Shown here: positions 8,711-17,348 of the stretch, piece by piece | How positions within the stretch are numbered: position 1 is the first letter of the stretch | Layout: each line of letters opens with the position of its first letter | Made by a program: the position numbers and the translations under genes | Notes under the pieces: model-generated | Seen by the model: the letters and a program-made list of their open reading frames with translations, nothing else | Database searches by the model: none | Told to the model about the DNA's origin: nothing | NCBI GenBank assembly: GCA_024698045.1 | Contig: JAILRS010000039.1 | Coordinates: 62,001 to 126,000 of the forward strand | Source: Selenomonadaceae bacterium | GTDB lineage: Bacteria; Bacillota; Negativicutes; Selenomonadales; Selenomonadaceae | Direction: 5' to 3' | Length of the DNA stretch: 64,000 nucleotides

Positions 8711-9211
8711 GTGAAAAAATTTTTTCTAAGCATTATAACGATATTCCTGCTTGCGGCGATTTCTTTTACCGGTGTCGCCTCTGCTCAAAAAACTATAGTC
8801 GTCAGAAATGACACACAGAAAAATCTGCAAGCAAATCAAAAAAATTTTCCGCTTGAAGTTTTGCGGCTCGTCAACAAGGAACGCGCAAGAGTCGGATTAA
8901 ATCCGCTGACCTTCGCAACAGATTTGGCCGCAAGCGCGTATGTTCGGGCAACGGAAATAACCACAAAGTTTTCCCACACCAGACCCGACGGATCTAAATG
9001 TTTTACTTCAATGCCGCAACGCGGACACATCCTCGGCGAAAATTTGGCGGGAGGACAGACAACCCCTGCGCAGGTAGTTAAAGCGTGGATGGATTCAAAA
9101 ACACATCGCGATAATATTCTTGGAAAAAAATATACCGAATTGGGTGTCGTCTATTATTATCAACCCAATTCAAAGTATAAACATTATTGGGTACAACATT
9201 TCCGCGGATGA
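8711..9211 (+). CDS. Secreted CAP (SCP/PR1-like) domain protein
   Basis: Exported protein of 166 residues with a signal peptide (hydrophobic 4-20, cut near GVASA-QK) and a single CAP domain at about 45-166. CAP motifs seen are LRLVNKERARVGLNPL, FSHTRPDGS, GENLAGG and HRDNILGKKYTELGVVYY, giving the usual two histidines and acidic residues of the cavity. Bacterial CAP proteins of this kind (YkwD-like) are secreted; the activity is not settled. The GTG at 8711 has GAGGTG 7 nt upstream and begins MKKFF, which fits a signal peptide. The phosphatase gene follows after 41 nt. Confidence 0.88.
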   Translation: MKKFFLSIITIFLLAAISFTGVASAQKTIVVRNDTQKNLQANQKNFPLEVLRLVNKERARVGLNPLTFATDLAASAYVRATEITTKFSHTRPDGSKCFTSMPQRGHILGENLAGGQTTPAQVVKAWMDSKTHRDNILGKKYTELGVVYYYQPNSKYKHYWVQHFRG

Positions 9212-9252
9212 GTTCGGCGCATCGCCGCTAAAATTTTTTTGGAGCAAATCAC

Positions 9253-11466
9253 ATGAACTTTAACATCAAGAAAAAAGTTTTGTTTCTCGTTTTGGGTGCC
9301 GGTTTGGTTACGTTTTGTGTTCTGAGTGTATTCGCAATCTACGAACGTACACTAGTAAGAGAAGACATGAAGATAATGAGCGAGGAATTGGGCAACAAAA
9401 GTGCGGAGTACATCAATGATTTACTGATTAAACAGCTTAAATATACTTTGCAGGAAGTAGCCGAGGCACACGCGCAATTTATTGACAGGCAGATGTCGAT
9501 AACGTGCGAAGACGTGGAAATTTTGGCTAACTTTATGACCGAAATATTTTCGCACCCCGAAAATTATAAACCACAAACGATTAAAGATCCCCGTTACGAT
9601 ACAATCGGAATGGGCGAACCGTATATAGTTTATGCGCCCGATTTGCGTGACAATGTTACACCCGAAGTACAAGAGGAAATAGCTTTGGCGGCGAACGGCA
9701 AAGACCTAATTGAAAGAATTGCCCAAAATTACGAAGGCTATAACGCAACGGTTTTCTTCGCTTCTGAAAACGGTTGGCACGTATGCTCACGTATTCTCCT
9801 TGGCGAAGATGGTAAAAATCATTTCGACACCGATATAAATTTTTCGCACGAACGAATTTACGAATACGATCCGCGTCAACGTCCGTGGTACAAGGATGCA
9901 AAAAGGGAAAATAAGCCCGTCATTTCGGATTTATATCGAACAATAGAAACCGACGGTTATCAGCAAATAGGAGCGTCCGCGCCTTATTATGATGCCAACG
10001 GAAAATTAATCGGTGTGGTCGGCGTGGATACTTCCAATGTCGATTTGTACAACTGGATCAGCGAAGTAAATTCAAACAATGGCGAATATATGAGTTTTGT
10101 TTTGAACAATCGCGGCGAAGTTATTTTCTCCACCGAAAAGGAAGGAATACTTTCCGTACAAAAATCCGATATGTTGACCGTGGCAACGAAGTCCGTTGAT
10201 ATGGATTTACGTAAATCGGCAGAGAATTCCGTGGCGGAAACGGCAACCAAAATGGTAAACGGCGAAACGGGTGTAGAAAAAATTATCGTGGATGACGAAA
10301 TTTTTTACCTTGCCTTCGCGCCCATGCCCGATACCGGTTGGTCGTTCGGCATGGTCATTTCCGAAGAAGAAATATTAAGTAAAACTTCGGAGACACAAAC
10401 TTATTTCTTGGATCAAATTTACAATTTGCAGACCAAAATGGTTTCGGAACATAATCACGCCGATATTCTTTCGTATGTGATTCCGGTAATCTTACTGATA
10501 ATTTTATTCTTCCTGAGCAATAATCTTTCGCGGCGTTTCGTCAAACCGATACACGAATTATCCGATGGTGTTCGCGAAATTGCGCAGGGTAATTTAGACA
10601 AGAAACTTGACATAAAAACGAGCGACGAGATTGAACATTTGGCGATTTGTTTCAACGCCATGACGGATGAATTACAAACTTACATGAAGAACCTAACCAA
10701 AGAGACAGCGGAAAAAGAACGTATTGCCACCGAACTTGATGTCGCCAAAGATATTCAAAACGGTATGTTACCGAAAGATTTTGATGTCGATAAACGCGCG
10801 GATTTATTCGCGACAATGACACCGGCAAAAGAGGTCGGCGGCGACTTTTATGATTTCTATATGCTTGACGAAACACATTTGGCGATAACCGTTGCGGATG
10901 TTTCGGGCAAGGGAATTCCCGCCGCGCTCTTCATGGTTATTTCCAAAACTATTCTGAACAACTTCGCCGCAAGTTTCTACAAACTCAACGGTATCGCGCC
11001 CGTAGTGGCGGCAACCAACGAACAACTTTGTGCCAATAATGACGCCATGATGTTTGTTACGGCTTTTATCGGTGTCTTGAATTTGGAGACGGGTGAATTT
11101 TCTTACGTCAACGCAGGACACAATCCGCCCGTAATTTATCACGCCGAAGAAAATCACTGCGACTTCCTCGACGTCAAAAAAAATCTGGTATTGGGACCTA
11201 TCGACGGTGTGCCCTTCGTCGAGCAGAAAATTACTTTCAAACGCGGCGATTTGATTTTCTTGTACACCGACGGCGTGACGGAAGCTTTAAACGTCAAAGA
11301 TGAGGAGTATTTGCCCGACAGGTTGATAGCCTTCATGAACAAAACGGATTGCCGCGCCGATTTGCATGACCTGCTGAAAAATATCCATGATGATGTTGCG
11401 GATCACGTTGGCGGAGCGGAACAATCCGACGATATCACAATGTTTGCTTTACGTTTTAAGGGTTGA
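9253..11466 (+). CDS. Membrane sensor serine phosphatase (dCache-HAMP-SpoIIE/PP2C)
   Basis: Signalling phosphatase of 737 residues in the inner membrane. Layout: TM helix about 9-28; a large extracytoplasmic sensor about 35-395 of dCache type (contains RPWYKDA and IGVVGVDTS); TM helix about 405-425; HAMP linker about 428-480 (RFVKPIHELSDGVREIAQGN); then a SpoIIE-type PP2C domain about 500-737. The metal-binding motifs GGDFYDFY, DVSGKGIPAALF, GHNPP, YTDGVTEA and QSDDIT are present, so it should be active. Such RsbU-like enzymes dephosphorylate STAS anti-anti-sigma factors; no STAS or anti-sigma gene is next to it. GGAG is 8 nt before the ATG. Confidence 0.92.
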   Translation: MNFNIKKKVLFLVLGAGLVTFCVLSVFAIYERTLVREDMKIMSEELGNKSAEYINDLLIKQLKYTLQEVAEAHAQFIDRQMSITCEDVEILANFMTEIFSHPENYKPQTIKDPRYDTIGMGEPYIVYAPDLRDNVTPEVQEEIALAANGKDLIERIAQNYEGYNATVFFASENGWHVCSRILLGEDGKNHFDTDINFSHERIYEYDPRQRPWYKDAKRENKPVISDLYRTIETDGYQQIGASAPYYDANGKLIGVVGVDTSNVDLYNWISEVNSNNGEYMSFVLNNRGEVIFSTEKEGILSVQKSDMLTVATKSVDMDLRKSAENSVAETATKMVNGETGVEKIIVDDEIFYLAFAPMPDTGWSFGMVISEEEILSKTSETQTYFLDQIYNLQTKMVSEHNHADILSYVIPVILLIILFFLSNNLSRRFVKPIHELSDGVREIAQGNLDKKLDIKTSDEIEHLAICFNAMTDELQTYMKNLTKETAEKERIATELDVAKDIQNGMLPKDFDVDKRADLFATMTPAKEVGGDFYDFYMLDETHLAITVADVSGKGIPAALFMVISKTILNNFAASFYKLNGIAPVVAATNEQLCANNDAMMFVTAFIGVLNLETGEFSYVNAGHNPPVIYHAEENHCDFLDVKKNLVLGPIDGVPFVEQKITFKRGDLIFLYTDGVTEALNVKDEEYLPDRLIAFMNKTDCRADLHDLLKNIHDDVADHVGGAEQSDDITMFALRFKG

Positions 11467-11507
11467 TAATTTTTTTGATACTGATTTAATGAAAGGACTT
11501 TGTAATT

Positions 11508-12092
11508 TTGAATTTCAGCAGAAGGAAATTTTTACAACTCGCTGCCATGGCGACGGCGGGATTTTTTTTGACCGATAACACTGCAAGTGCTCAATACTCT
11601 TCGGAAATATGGGAGCCGCCGATAGAAAAATTATTCCTGCCGTTCGGCGAATTGAAAGACCGAAAGGAAACCGAACGCATAGTAATTCATCACGCAGGTT
11701 TGGATAAAGATTATTCCGCTCACGCTATTCATAAATTTCATCGAGATGTAAGAGGTTGGTCGGGCATCGGTTATCATTACGTCATAAGAAAAGACGGGAC
11801 AATCGAGCAGGGACGACCGTCGCAGGCAGTCGGAGCACATGCCGCCAATCATAACTACAATTCTATCGGCATTTGTGTTACGGGCAATTTTAATGTAAGC
11901 AATCCGAAGACTGCACAAATTGATTCGTTAAAAATGCTGACGGCGTGGCTTTGTCAAAAGTACAATCTAAATCCAATGGGCAACGGCGTCATCGTGGGTC
12001 ATAAAAATCTAAACAAGACGACTTGTCCCGGTTCCAATCTTTATCCCCGAATCGAAGAAGTGAAATGTTATTGCCGAGACTTTATCTACTGA
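11508..12092 (+). CDS. Tat-exported N-acetylmuramoyl-L-alanine amidase (Amidase_2/PGRP)
   Basis: Peptidoglycan amidase-like protein of 194 residues. A twin-arginine signal (SRRKFLQL, Arg 5-6, then a hydrophobic stretch ending TASA) points to folded export by Tat. The Amidase_2 domain covers about 50-190: zinc ligands in IVIHHAG and in GHKNLNKTTCPG (His and Cys), catalytic surroundings GYHYVIRKDGTIEQGR and GAHAANHNYNSIGIC. The start is TTG 11508 with GAAAGG about 11 nt upstream; it places the twin arginines correctly. It lies between the sensor phosphatase and rnhA, all in one direction. Confidence 0.88.
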   Translation: MNFSRRKFLQLAAMATAGFFLTDNTASAQYSSEIWEPPIEKLFLPFGELKDRKETERIVIHHAGLDKDYSAHAIHKFHRDVRGWSGIGYHYVIRKDGTIEQGRPSQAVGAHAANHNYNSIGICVTGNFNVSNPKTAQIDSLKMLTAWLCQKYNLNPMGNGVIVGHKNLNKTTCPGSNLYPRIEEVKCYCRDFIY

Positions 12093-12105
12093 TTGGAGGC
12101 TTAAA

Positions 12106-12717
12106 ATGTTTGAGATTCATACAGACGGCTCATGTTTGGGAAATCCGGGCGTGGGTGGCTGGGCTGCGATTATTGTGGACGAAAAAAAACACCGTGAAGA
12201 AATTTACGGCGGCGAAAAATATACGACTAACAACCGCATGGAATTGACGGCGGCGATAAACGCGTTACAGAAAGTTCCCGTAGGCGCGAAAATCAAACTT
12301 TTCACGGACAGCAGTTACTTAAAGAATGCATTTACAAACGGTTGGATGGCGAAATGGAAAGTGAACGGTTGGAAGACGTCGACGAAAAGTCCTGTAGTCA
12401 ATCGTGATTTGTGGCAGATACTCGATGACTTGATTGCCGCGCGTGTCGTTGATTTTAATTGGGTGAAAGGTCACGCCGGAAATTTTTTCAACGAACGTTG
12501 TGACGAATTGGCAAGAGGATTCGCGACCAAACTTCAGCGTCAAGAATCAAATAAAAAAATTTACGCTGAACCGATTGCGCCCGAACCCGAAAGATTTCAC
12601 GAACCTTTGCCGCCGCCTCCGCCGATAATCGAAGAACCTGCGCCGATTCGCAAGCCACGGAAAAAATCTGATACGAAAAAATCCGACGCGCTACAGTTGA
12701 GTTTATTTGACTTCTGA
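12106..12717 (+). CDS. rnhA: Ribonuclease HI with proline-rich C-terminal extension
   Basis: Cleaves the RNA strand of RNA-DNA hybrids. The catalytic domain fills residues 1-145: first aspartate in IHTDGSCLGNPG, glutamate in NNRMELTAA, aspartate in LFTDSSYL, the last acidic residue in NERCDELARG, and the KGHAG loop. The protein is 203 residues, about 50 longer than E. coli RNase HI; the extra tail is rich in Pro and Lys (EPLPPPPPIIEEPAP, then RKPRKKSDTKKSD) and looks disordered. There is no N-terminal hybrid-binding domain. GGAGG is 7 nt upstream of the ATG. The stop lies 19 nt from the convergent AEC gene, and that gap contains a 12-bp palindrome. Confidence 0.93.
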   Translation: MFEIHTDGSCLGNPGVGGWAAIIVDEKKHREEIYGGEKYTTNNRMELTAAINALQKVPVGAKIKLFTDSSYLKNAFTNGWMAKWKVNGWKTSTKSPVVNRDLWQILDDLIAARVVDFNWVKGHAGNFFNERCDELARGFATKLQRQESNKKIYAEPIAPEPERFHEPLPPPPPIIEEPAPIRKPRKKSDTKKSDALQLSLFDF

Positions 12718-12722
12718 TAAAT

Positions 12723-12734
12723 ATCTGCGCAGAT
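12723..12734. repeat. 12-bp palindrome ATCTGCGCAGAT in the gap between convergent genes
   Basis: Perfect inverted repeat filling most of the 19-bp gap between rnhA and the AEC gene. It contains the recurrent octamer CTGCGCAG, found about 19 times in this window. No T-run follows, so it is not a standard terminator. Confidence 0.6.
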
Positions 12735-12736
12735 GT

Positions 12737-13690
12737 TCAGAATACGCCCAAAGTTTTAAAAAGCAAAATCCAACAGAAAATAGTTACGCAGGATAATGCC
12801 GAAGTAAATACGACACAGTTGCCGGCTAAATCCGCATCGCCGCCCATTTGTTGAGCCATCGCGAACGAGGCAATCGCGCAAGGTGCCGCAAAGATTGAAA
12901 TTAATGTTACGAACTCAATACCCGTGAAGCCGAATATAAATGCCGCGGAAAATAACATCACGGCAGGCACTAAGATTAACCGCCCCAAAACCGCGCCGAT
13001 TAATTGTTTGCGATGTTCGTGAGTACTTCCCATTTTGAACGACGCGCCCAAAATTATTAACGCTACGGGAGTTGTCGCCGCAGCAATTTGCCCGATAGGT
13101 TTCAGTACGGGTTTGGGCACTTCCACTCCCAAGACGAGTAATGTCGCGCCCGCAATCGCCCCCAATATCATCGGGTTTTTCAATATCCCCTTGAGAATCG
13201 GCAACAGCGCAAATTTTCCGCCGCGGAATGTTTCCAAAGCCAATACCGCCAAAATATTGTAAATCGGTACGATAACCGCAATCATCATCGTCGAGACCGC
13301 AATATTTTCGTCGCCGTAAATGTTCGCAACAATCGGCACCCCCATCAATACAAAATTACTTCTGAACAGTGCTTGAACAATGACGCCGCGTCTTCGGTTA
13401 TCGGGCTCTATCTTCGGAATCAAAAACATCATCAACAGAAAAACCAAGAACACTCCGCCGCCGCCGAATAACATTAATTTCGGTTTGAAACTTGTTGCCA
13501 GTTCCGTTGTGTAAATCGAATAGAACATCATGCACGAAAAAAATACGCGGAAAACCATTCGATTCATGTGGTTTAATTCTTCTTCGGTCAGCAACTTTTG
13601 AAACTTGACGAAGGCACCGATTGCGATTAGGCAAAACATCGGCACGACTGCGCTTACTGCTACGATAAAATTACTCAACATGTTATCCAA
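12737..13690 (-). CDS. AEC-family transporter (auxin efflux carrier-like permease)
   Basis: Integral inner-membrane carrier of about 317 residues with some ten predicted hydrophobic segments in the five-plus-five AEC arrangement. Typical parts are FCLIAIGAFVKF, NFVLMGVPIVANIYGDENIA, KNPMILGAIAGATLLVLG and ATTPVALIILGASF. Bacterial members export or exchange malate, malonate and similar acids; the substrate is not evident. The start is taken as TTG 13690 with AAGGAG 9 nt upstream; a TTG at 13699 touches the ribosome site and an ATG at 13681 is 18 nt away. It stands alone, divergent from the DAHP synthase gene and convergent with rnhA. Confidence 0.88.
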   Translation of the reverse strand: MDNMLSNFIVAVSAVVPMFCLIAIGAFVKFQKLLTEEELNHMNRMVFRVFFSCMMFYSIYTTELATSFKPKLMLFGGGGVFLVFLLMMFLIPKIEPDNRRRGVIVQALFRSNFVLMGVPIVANIYGDENIAVSTMMIAVIVPIYNILAVLALETFRGGKFALLPILKGILKNPMILGAIAGATLLVLGVEVPKPVLKPIGQIAAATTPVALIILGASFKMGSTHEHRKQLIGAVLGRLILVPAVMLFSAAFIFGFTGIEFVTLISIFAAPCAIASFAMAQQMGGDADLAGNCVVFTSALSCVTIFCWILLFKTLGVF

Positions 13691-13748
13691 AATCGTCAAC
13701 TCCTTGTCGCGTCATTTTATCATGTTGATAGCCGTACGCAACTCAAAA

Positions 13749-13777
13749 TTGACACGAAAACTTTTTATTAGTACAAT
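13749..13777 (+). promoter_or_regulatory. Sigma-70 type promoter for the DAHP synthase gene
   Basis: TTGACA (13749-13754), 17-nt spacer, TACAAT (13772-13777), 33 nt before the start codon. Confidence 0.85.
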
Positions 13778-13810
13778 GCAACAATTACGAATTAAAGGAG
13801 CAAAACATAT

Positions 13811-14824
13811 ATGATAGTTGTAATGAAACCGGGTTCCTCGCAAGAAAATTTAGACGCAGTAGTAAATAAGATTGAATCTGCCGGATTGCGCACACATCTT
13901 TCCAAAGGCGAAGAAGTTACAATCATCGGCGTTATCGGCGACAAAAAAATCATCGCGAATTTGGAATTGCAAATGATGGACGGCGTAGATAAAACCGTTC
14001 GCATAACCGAGAAATATAAATTGGTCAGCCGCGATTTTCATCCGGCAGATACGATTGTCGACGCAGGCGGAGTAAAAATCGGCGGCAAAGAAATTGTAGT
14101 CATGGCAGGACCTTGCGCGGTTGAAAGTCTCGAACAACTTCGCGAAGCGGCTGCGGCAGTCAAGGCATGCGGTGCGAAATTCCTGCGCGGCGGTGCGTTT
14201 AAGCCGCGTACTTCGCCCTACGATTTCCAAGGTCTGGGCGAAGAAGGTTTGAAAATCCTGCGCAAAGTTGCCGACGAATTCGATTTGCGTGTCGTAACCG
14301 AAATCGTTGACAAAGACGACATTGAACTTTTCTGCAACTACGCCGATATTCTTCAGGTCGGCGCGCGCAACATGCAGAATTTCCAAATGCTTAAAGCTCT
14401 TGGCAAATGCTCCAAACCGATTATGTTAAAACGCGGTTTATCGGCGACAATCAGCGAATGGCTCAACGCTGCCGAATACATCATGAGCGGCGGCAACGAA
14501 CAAGTTATTTTCTGCGAACGCGGCATCAGAACGTATGAAACTTATACGCGCAACACTTTGGATTTGAGTGCGGTCGCGGCGATTAAAGACCTCAGTCATC
14601 TCCCGATTGTCGTGGATCCTTCGCACGGTACTGGTAAATGGAAAATGGTTGCGCCGATGGCTCGCGCAGGAATCGCGGCAGGTGCGGACGGTTTGATTAT
14701 CGAAGTGCATCCGCATCCCGAAAAAGCTTTATCGGACGGAGATCAGTCGCTTACTCCCGAGGCATTCAAAGAGTTAATGAGCAATCTTGACGGCATTGCA
14801 AAAGTTATGGGGCGTACGCTTTAA
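13811..14824 (+). CDS. aroF: 3-deoxy-7-phosphoheptulonate synthase (DAHP synthase, type I-beta)
   Basis: First enzyme of the shikimate pathway, joining PEP and erythrose 4-phosphate; 337 residues. The N-terminal 70 residues (MIVVMKPGSSQEN ... VRITEKYKLVSR) are the ferredoxin-like regulatory domain found in the T. maritima type. The barrel has VVMAGPCAVES, GAFKPRTSPYDFQG, EIVDKDDIELF, LKRGLSATISEW, CERGIRTYE and PSHGTGKW, which supply substrate and metal ligands. AAAGGAG lies 9 nt before the ATG. The regulatory domain makes feedback control by an aromatic amino acid likely. tyrA follows two genes later, so this is probably a tyrosine-related block. Confidence 0.95.
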   Translation: MIVVMKPGSSQENLDAVVNKIESAGLRTHLSKGEEVTIIGVIGDKKIIANLELQMMDGVDKTVRITEKYKLVSRDFHPADTIVDAGGVKIGGKEIVVMAGPCAVESLEQLREAAAAVKACGAKFLRGGAFKPRTSPYDFQGLGEEGLKILRKVADEFDLRVVTEIVDKDDIELFCNYADILQVGARNMQNFQMLKALGKCSKPIMLKRGLSATISEWLNAAEYIMSGGNEQVIFCERGIRTYETYTRNTLDLSAVAAIKDLSHLPIVVDPSHGTGKWKMVAPMARAGIAAGADGLIIEVHPHPEKALSDGDQSLTPEAFKELMSNLDGIAKVMGRTL

Positions 14825-14914
14825 GCCTAAACGTTAACGGAAATAAATTTGACGAAAAGGAAGTGACGAGCGCGACTTTCGCTCAAACATAGAGTTTTAT
14901 GCCGCGCCGGGCAA

Positions 14915-16369
14915 ATGAATCAAGTACCAAATATCAGCCGAAAAAAAGCGTTTAATTTACTGTTCTTAATGGAGCTATGGGAACGGTTCGGATATTACGG
15001 ACTGCAAGCGGTATTAGCATTTTTCTTCGTTACACGTCTAAACATGACGGATTCCGAATCGTTTGCAATCTTCGGCGCGTTTTCGGCAATGACTTACGGC
15101 TATGTTGCTGTCGGCGGTTATATCGGCGATAAAATTTTAGGCACACAACGCACAATTATTCTGGGCGCGATTACCTTGACTATAGGTTATTTCATCATGG
15201 CAATCGCGGGCGACGAAAAATATTTGGTCTTCCTTTCGCTCGGTACGATTGCTTGCGGTAACGGTTTATTTAAAGCTAATCCGTCTTCGTTGCTGTCGAA
15301 AATTTACAAGGATGACGAAAAAAATTTGGATTCCGCTTTTACAATGTACTACATGTCGATAAATATCGGCGCAATGATTTCAATGTTGCTCGTGCCTATG
15401 ATTAGCTCTATGTACAGTCACTCCCTCGGTTTTGCCGTTTGTGTTTTCGGATTGTTGGCGGCACTTTCTACATTTATCGGTTTCCGTTACTTGATTCGCG
15501 GTGTCGATTCCGAAGTAGGATTGCAGCCCGTCAACAAAAAATTATTGCTGCTCGTAATCGGTGGCACTCTTGCGGTAATTTTATTTTCCACATGGCTTTT
15601 AACAAATTTAACCGTCGCGAATATTATTATGACGGTTCTGGGCGTTTTGGTCTACGGAACATTTTTTAAACTGATAATTCAATCACAGGGCGCGGAACGT
15701 AGGAAAATGATAGCCGCGATAATCTTAATTGTTGAGGCTATAGTATTTTTCACGCTCTATCAGCAGATGCCCACTTCGTTAAATTTCTTCGCGATACATA
15801 ACGTTGAGACAAAAATTTTAGGTTTTGATGTCCCCGATCCGCAAATGTTCCAAACATTGAATGCGTTTTGGATTATGGTTGCCAGTCCGATTTTGGCGAT
15901 AATATACAATCGGCTCGGCGAACGCGGCAAAGATTTTTCGATGCCGACAAAATTTACGATGGGCGTGCTGTTGACGTCGTTATCATTCCTATGGTTGGGC
16001 GTGGCGGACGACGTCGCAGACGAATCGGGAATGGTTTCGGCGTGGTGGCTCGTCATATCTTATTTCCTGTCAAGCGTCGGCGAACTTTTGATATCCGGTT
16101 TGGGTTTGTCAATGATATCTAAACTCGTGCCGCAAAAACTCGTCGGATTTTTAATGGGCGCGTGGTTCTTCACGACGGCAATCGCGGCGATATTGGGCGG
16201 TAAAGTTGCATCGTTGACATCATTGCCGGAAGATGTAACAAATCCCTTGATGACATTGCCTATCTATACCGATGTGTTCACGAAAATAGGCATAGCGTCA
16301 ATGATTGTAACTGTGTTGATGGCAATCGGTGCACCGAAATTGCAAAGGCTGATTGATGCCAAAGATTAA
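14915..16369 (+). CDS. POT-family peptide:proton symporter
   Basis: Major-facilitator protein of the proton-dependent oligopeptide transporter family, 484 residues with 12-14 hydrophobic segments. The POT signature region is LMELWERFGYYGLQAVLAFF (the ExxER-type proton motif in the first helix). Further typical parts are GGYIGDKILGTQRTI, GNGLFKANPSSLLSK, and FTMYYMSINIGAMIS (the second PTR2 signature). It takes up di- and tripeptides across the inner membrane. No clear Shine-Dalgarno precedes the ATG at 14915 (GCCGGG at about 6 nt is weak). It sits between the DAHP synthase gene and tyrA in the same direction. Confidence 0.92.
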   Translation: MNQVPNISRKKAFNLLFLMELWERFGYYGLQAVLAFFFVTRLNMTDSESFAIFGAFSAMTYGYVAVGGYIGDKILGTQRTIILGAITLTIGYFIMAIAGDEKYLVFLSLGTIACGNGLFKANPSSLLSKIYKDDEKNLDSAFTMYYMSINIGAMISMLLVPMISSMYSHSLGFAVCVFGLLAALSTFIGFRYLIRGVDSEVGLQPVNKKLLLLVIGGTLAVILFSTWLLTNLTVANIIMTVLGVLVYGTFFKLIIQSQGAERRKMIAAIILIVEAIVFFTLYQQMPTSLNFFAIHNVETKILGFDVPDPQMFQTLNAFWIMVASPILAIIYNRLGERGKDFSMPTKFTMGVLLTSLSFLWLGVADDVADESGMVSAWWLVISYFLSSVGELLISGLGLSMISKLVPQKLVGFLMGAWFFTTAIAAILGGKVASLTSLPEDVTNPLMTLPIYTDVFTKIGIASMIVTVLMAIGAPKLQRLIDAKD

Positions 16370-16385
16370 TTTTTCGGAGAATGTA

Positions 16386-17279
16386 ATGGAACGAATAAAA
16401 CTTGCGATAATCGGCGTCGGGTTGATAGGCGGCTCGCTCGGCTTATGCCTCAAAGAAAAACTCGGCGATAAAATTTTCATAACGGGCTTGTGTCGTTCGC
16501 AGAAGTCAATGACACGCGCGGAAGAATTGGGCGCGGTTGATTTGGCAACTGCCGATATTGAACAGGTAGTGAGTGACGCGGATATAATTTTCTTAAGTCC
16601 GCCCGTGTTGCAGATTGTGCCGATGGTTGAAAAAATTCTGCCGTACATAAAATCGGGCGCGGTACTCACTGACGCAGGAAGTACCAAAAAATTTATTTGG
16701 CAAGAGCTGAATAAAATTTTACCGCGCGACGTGTTTTATATAGCAGGACACCCAATGACGGGGCGTGAAAAATCCGGTGTGGAGGCGGCGGATAAAAATC
16801 TTTTCCGCGGTAAAGCTTATGTCATTGTGAAAGACGACGAACCTTCAGCCGAAAGAAATACCGCAAAAGAAAAGTTGATGGACGTTCTGCGTTTAACCGA
16901 GGCAAATTTTTTGGAAATTGATTTGGCAAAACACGACAGATGTGCATCGATTATCAGTCACGTTCCGCATTTGACGGCGGCGGCTCTGGTCACACTCCTC
17001 AATAACGCCGGGGATGATTTGGATTCGTGTTTGAAACTTGTCGGCGGCGGTTTCAAAGATACAACCAGAATTGCCAGCTCGAACGCCGATATGTGGGCTG
17101 ATATCTGTATGACGAACGGCGAAGCGATAACAAAACATCTGCGCGATTTGCAAAATATTTTAGGCGATGTCATCACGGCGATAGAAAATAAAGACCGTCA
17201 AGCGATTCACGACTACTTTGCGAAATCAAAAGCTTGTCGCGATAAAATTCTTGACACCGTTACTTTCGATCCGAACTGA
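16386..17279 (+). CDS. tyrA: Prephenate dehydrogenase TyrA
   Basis: NAD-dependent oxidative decarboxylation of prephenate to 4-hydroxyphenylpyruvate in tyrosine synthesis; about 297 residues, without a chorismate mutase or ACT domain. The Rossmann loop is IIGVGLIGGSLGL; other motifs are LTDAGSTK, GHPMTGREKSGVEAAD (with the catalytic histidine) and HLTAAALVTLL. ATG 16386 follows CGGAGA by 6 nt; the longer open frame from 16353 overlaps the end of the transporter gene and has no ribosome site. A strong terminator follows. Same strand as the DAHP synthase gene, so likely part of one aromatic transcript. Confidence 0.93.
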   Translation: MERIKLAIIGVGLIGGSLGLCLKEKLGDKIFITGLCRSQKSMTRAEELGAVDLATADIEQVVSDADIIFLSPPVLQIVPMVEKILPYIKSGAVLTDAGSTKKFIWQELNKILPRDVFYIAGHPMTGREKSGVEAADKNLFRGKAYVIVKDDEPSAERNTAKEKLMDVLRLTEANFLEIDLAKHDRCASIISHVPHLTAAALVTLLNNAGDDLDSCLKLVGGGFKDTTRIASSNADMWADICMTNGEAITKHLRDLQNILGDVITAIENKDRQAIHDYFAKSKACRDKILDTVTFDPN

Positions 17280-17284
17280 CGATA

Positions 17285-17321
17285 AAATTTCCTCGACAAC
17301 ATCAGCCGAGGGAATTTTTTT
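17285..17321 (+). terminator. Terminator after tyrA
   Basis: AAATTTCCTCG pairs with CGAGGGAATTT (11 bp, one G-T pair) around an 11-nt loop, running into a T-run. Confidence 0.88.
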
Positions 17322-17348
17322 ATAGCAACAGACAGGAGATGAAATAAA

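Noticed and set aside
14862-14895. Possible terminator or attenuator ahead of the peptide transporter (GAGCG/CGCTC hairpin)
   Set aside because: The stem is only 5 bp and no T-run follows.
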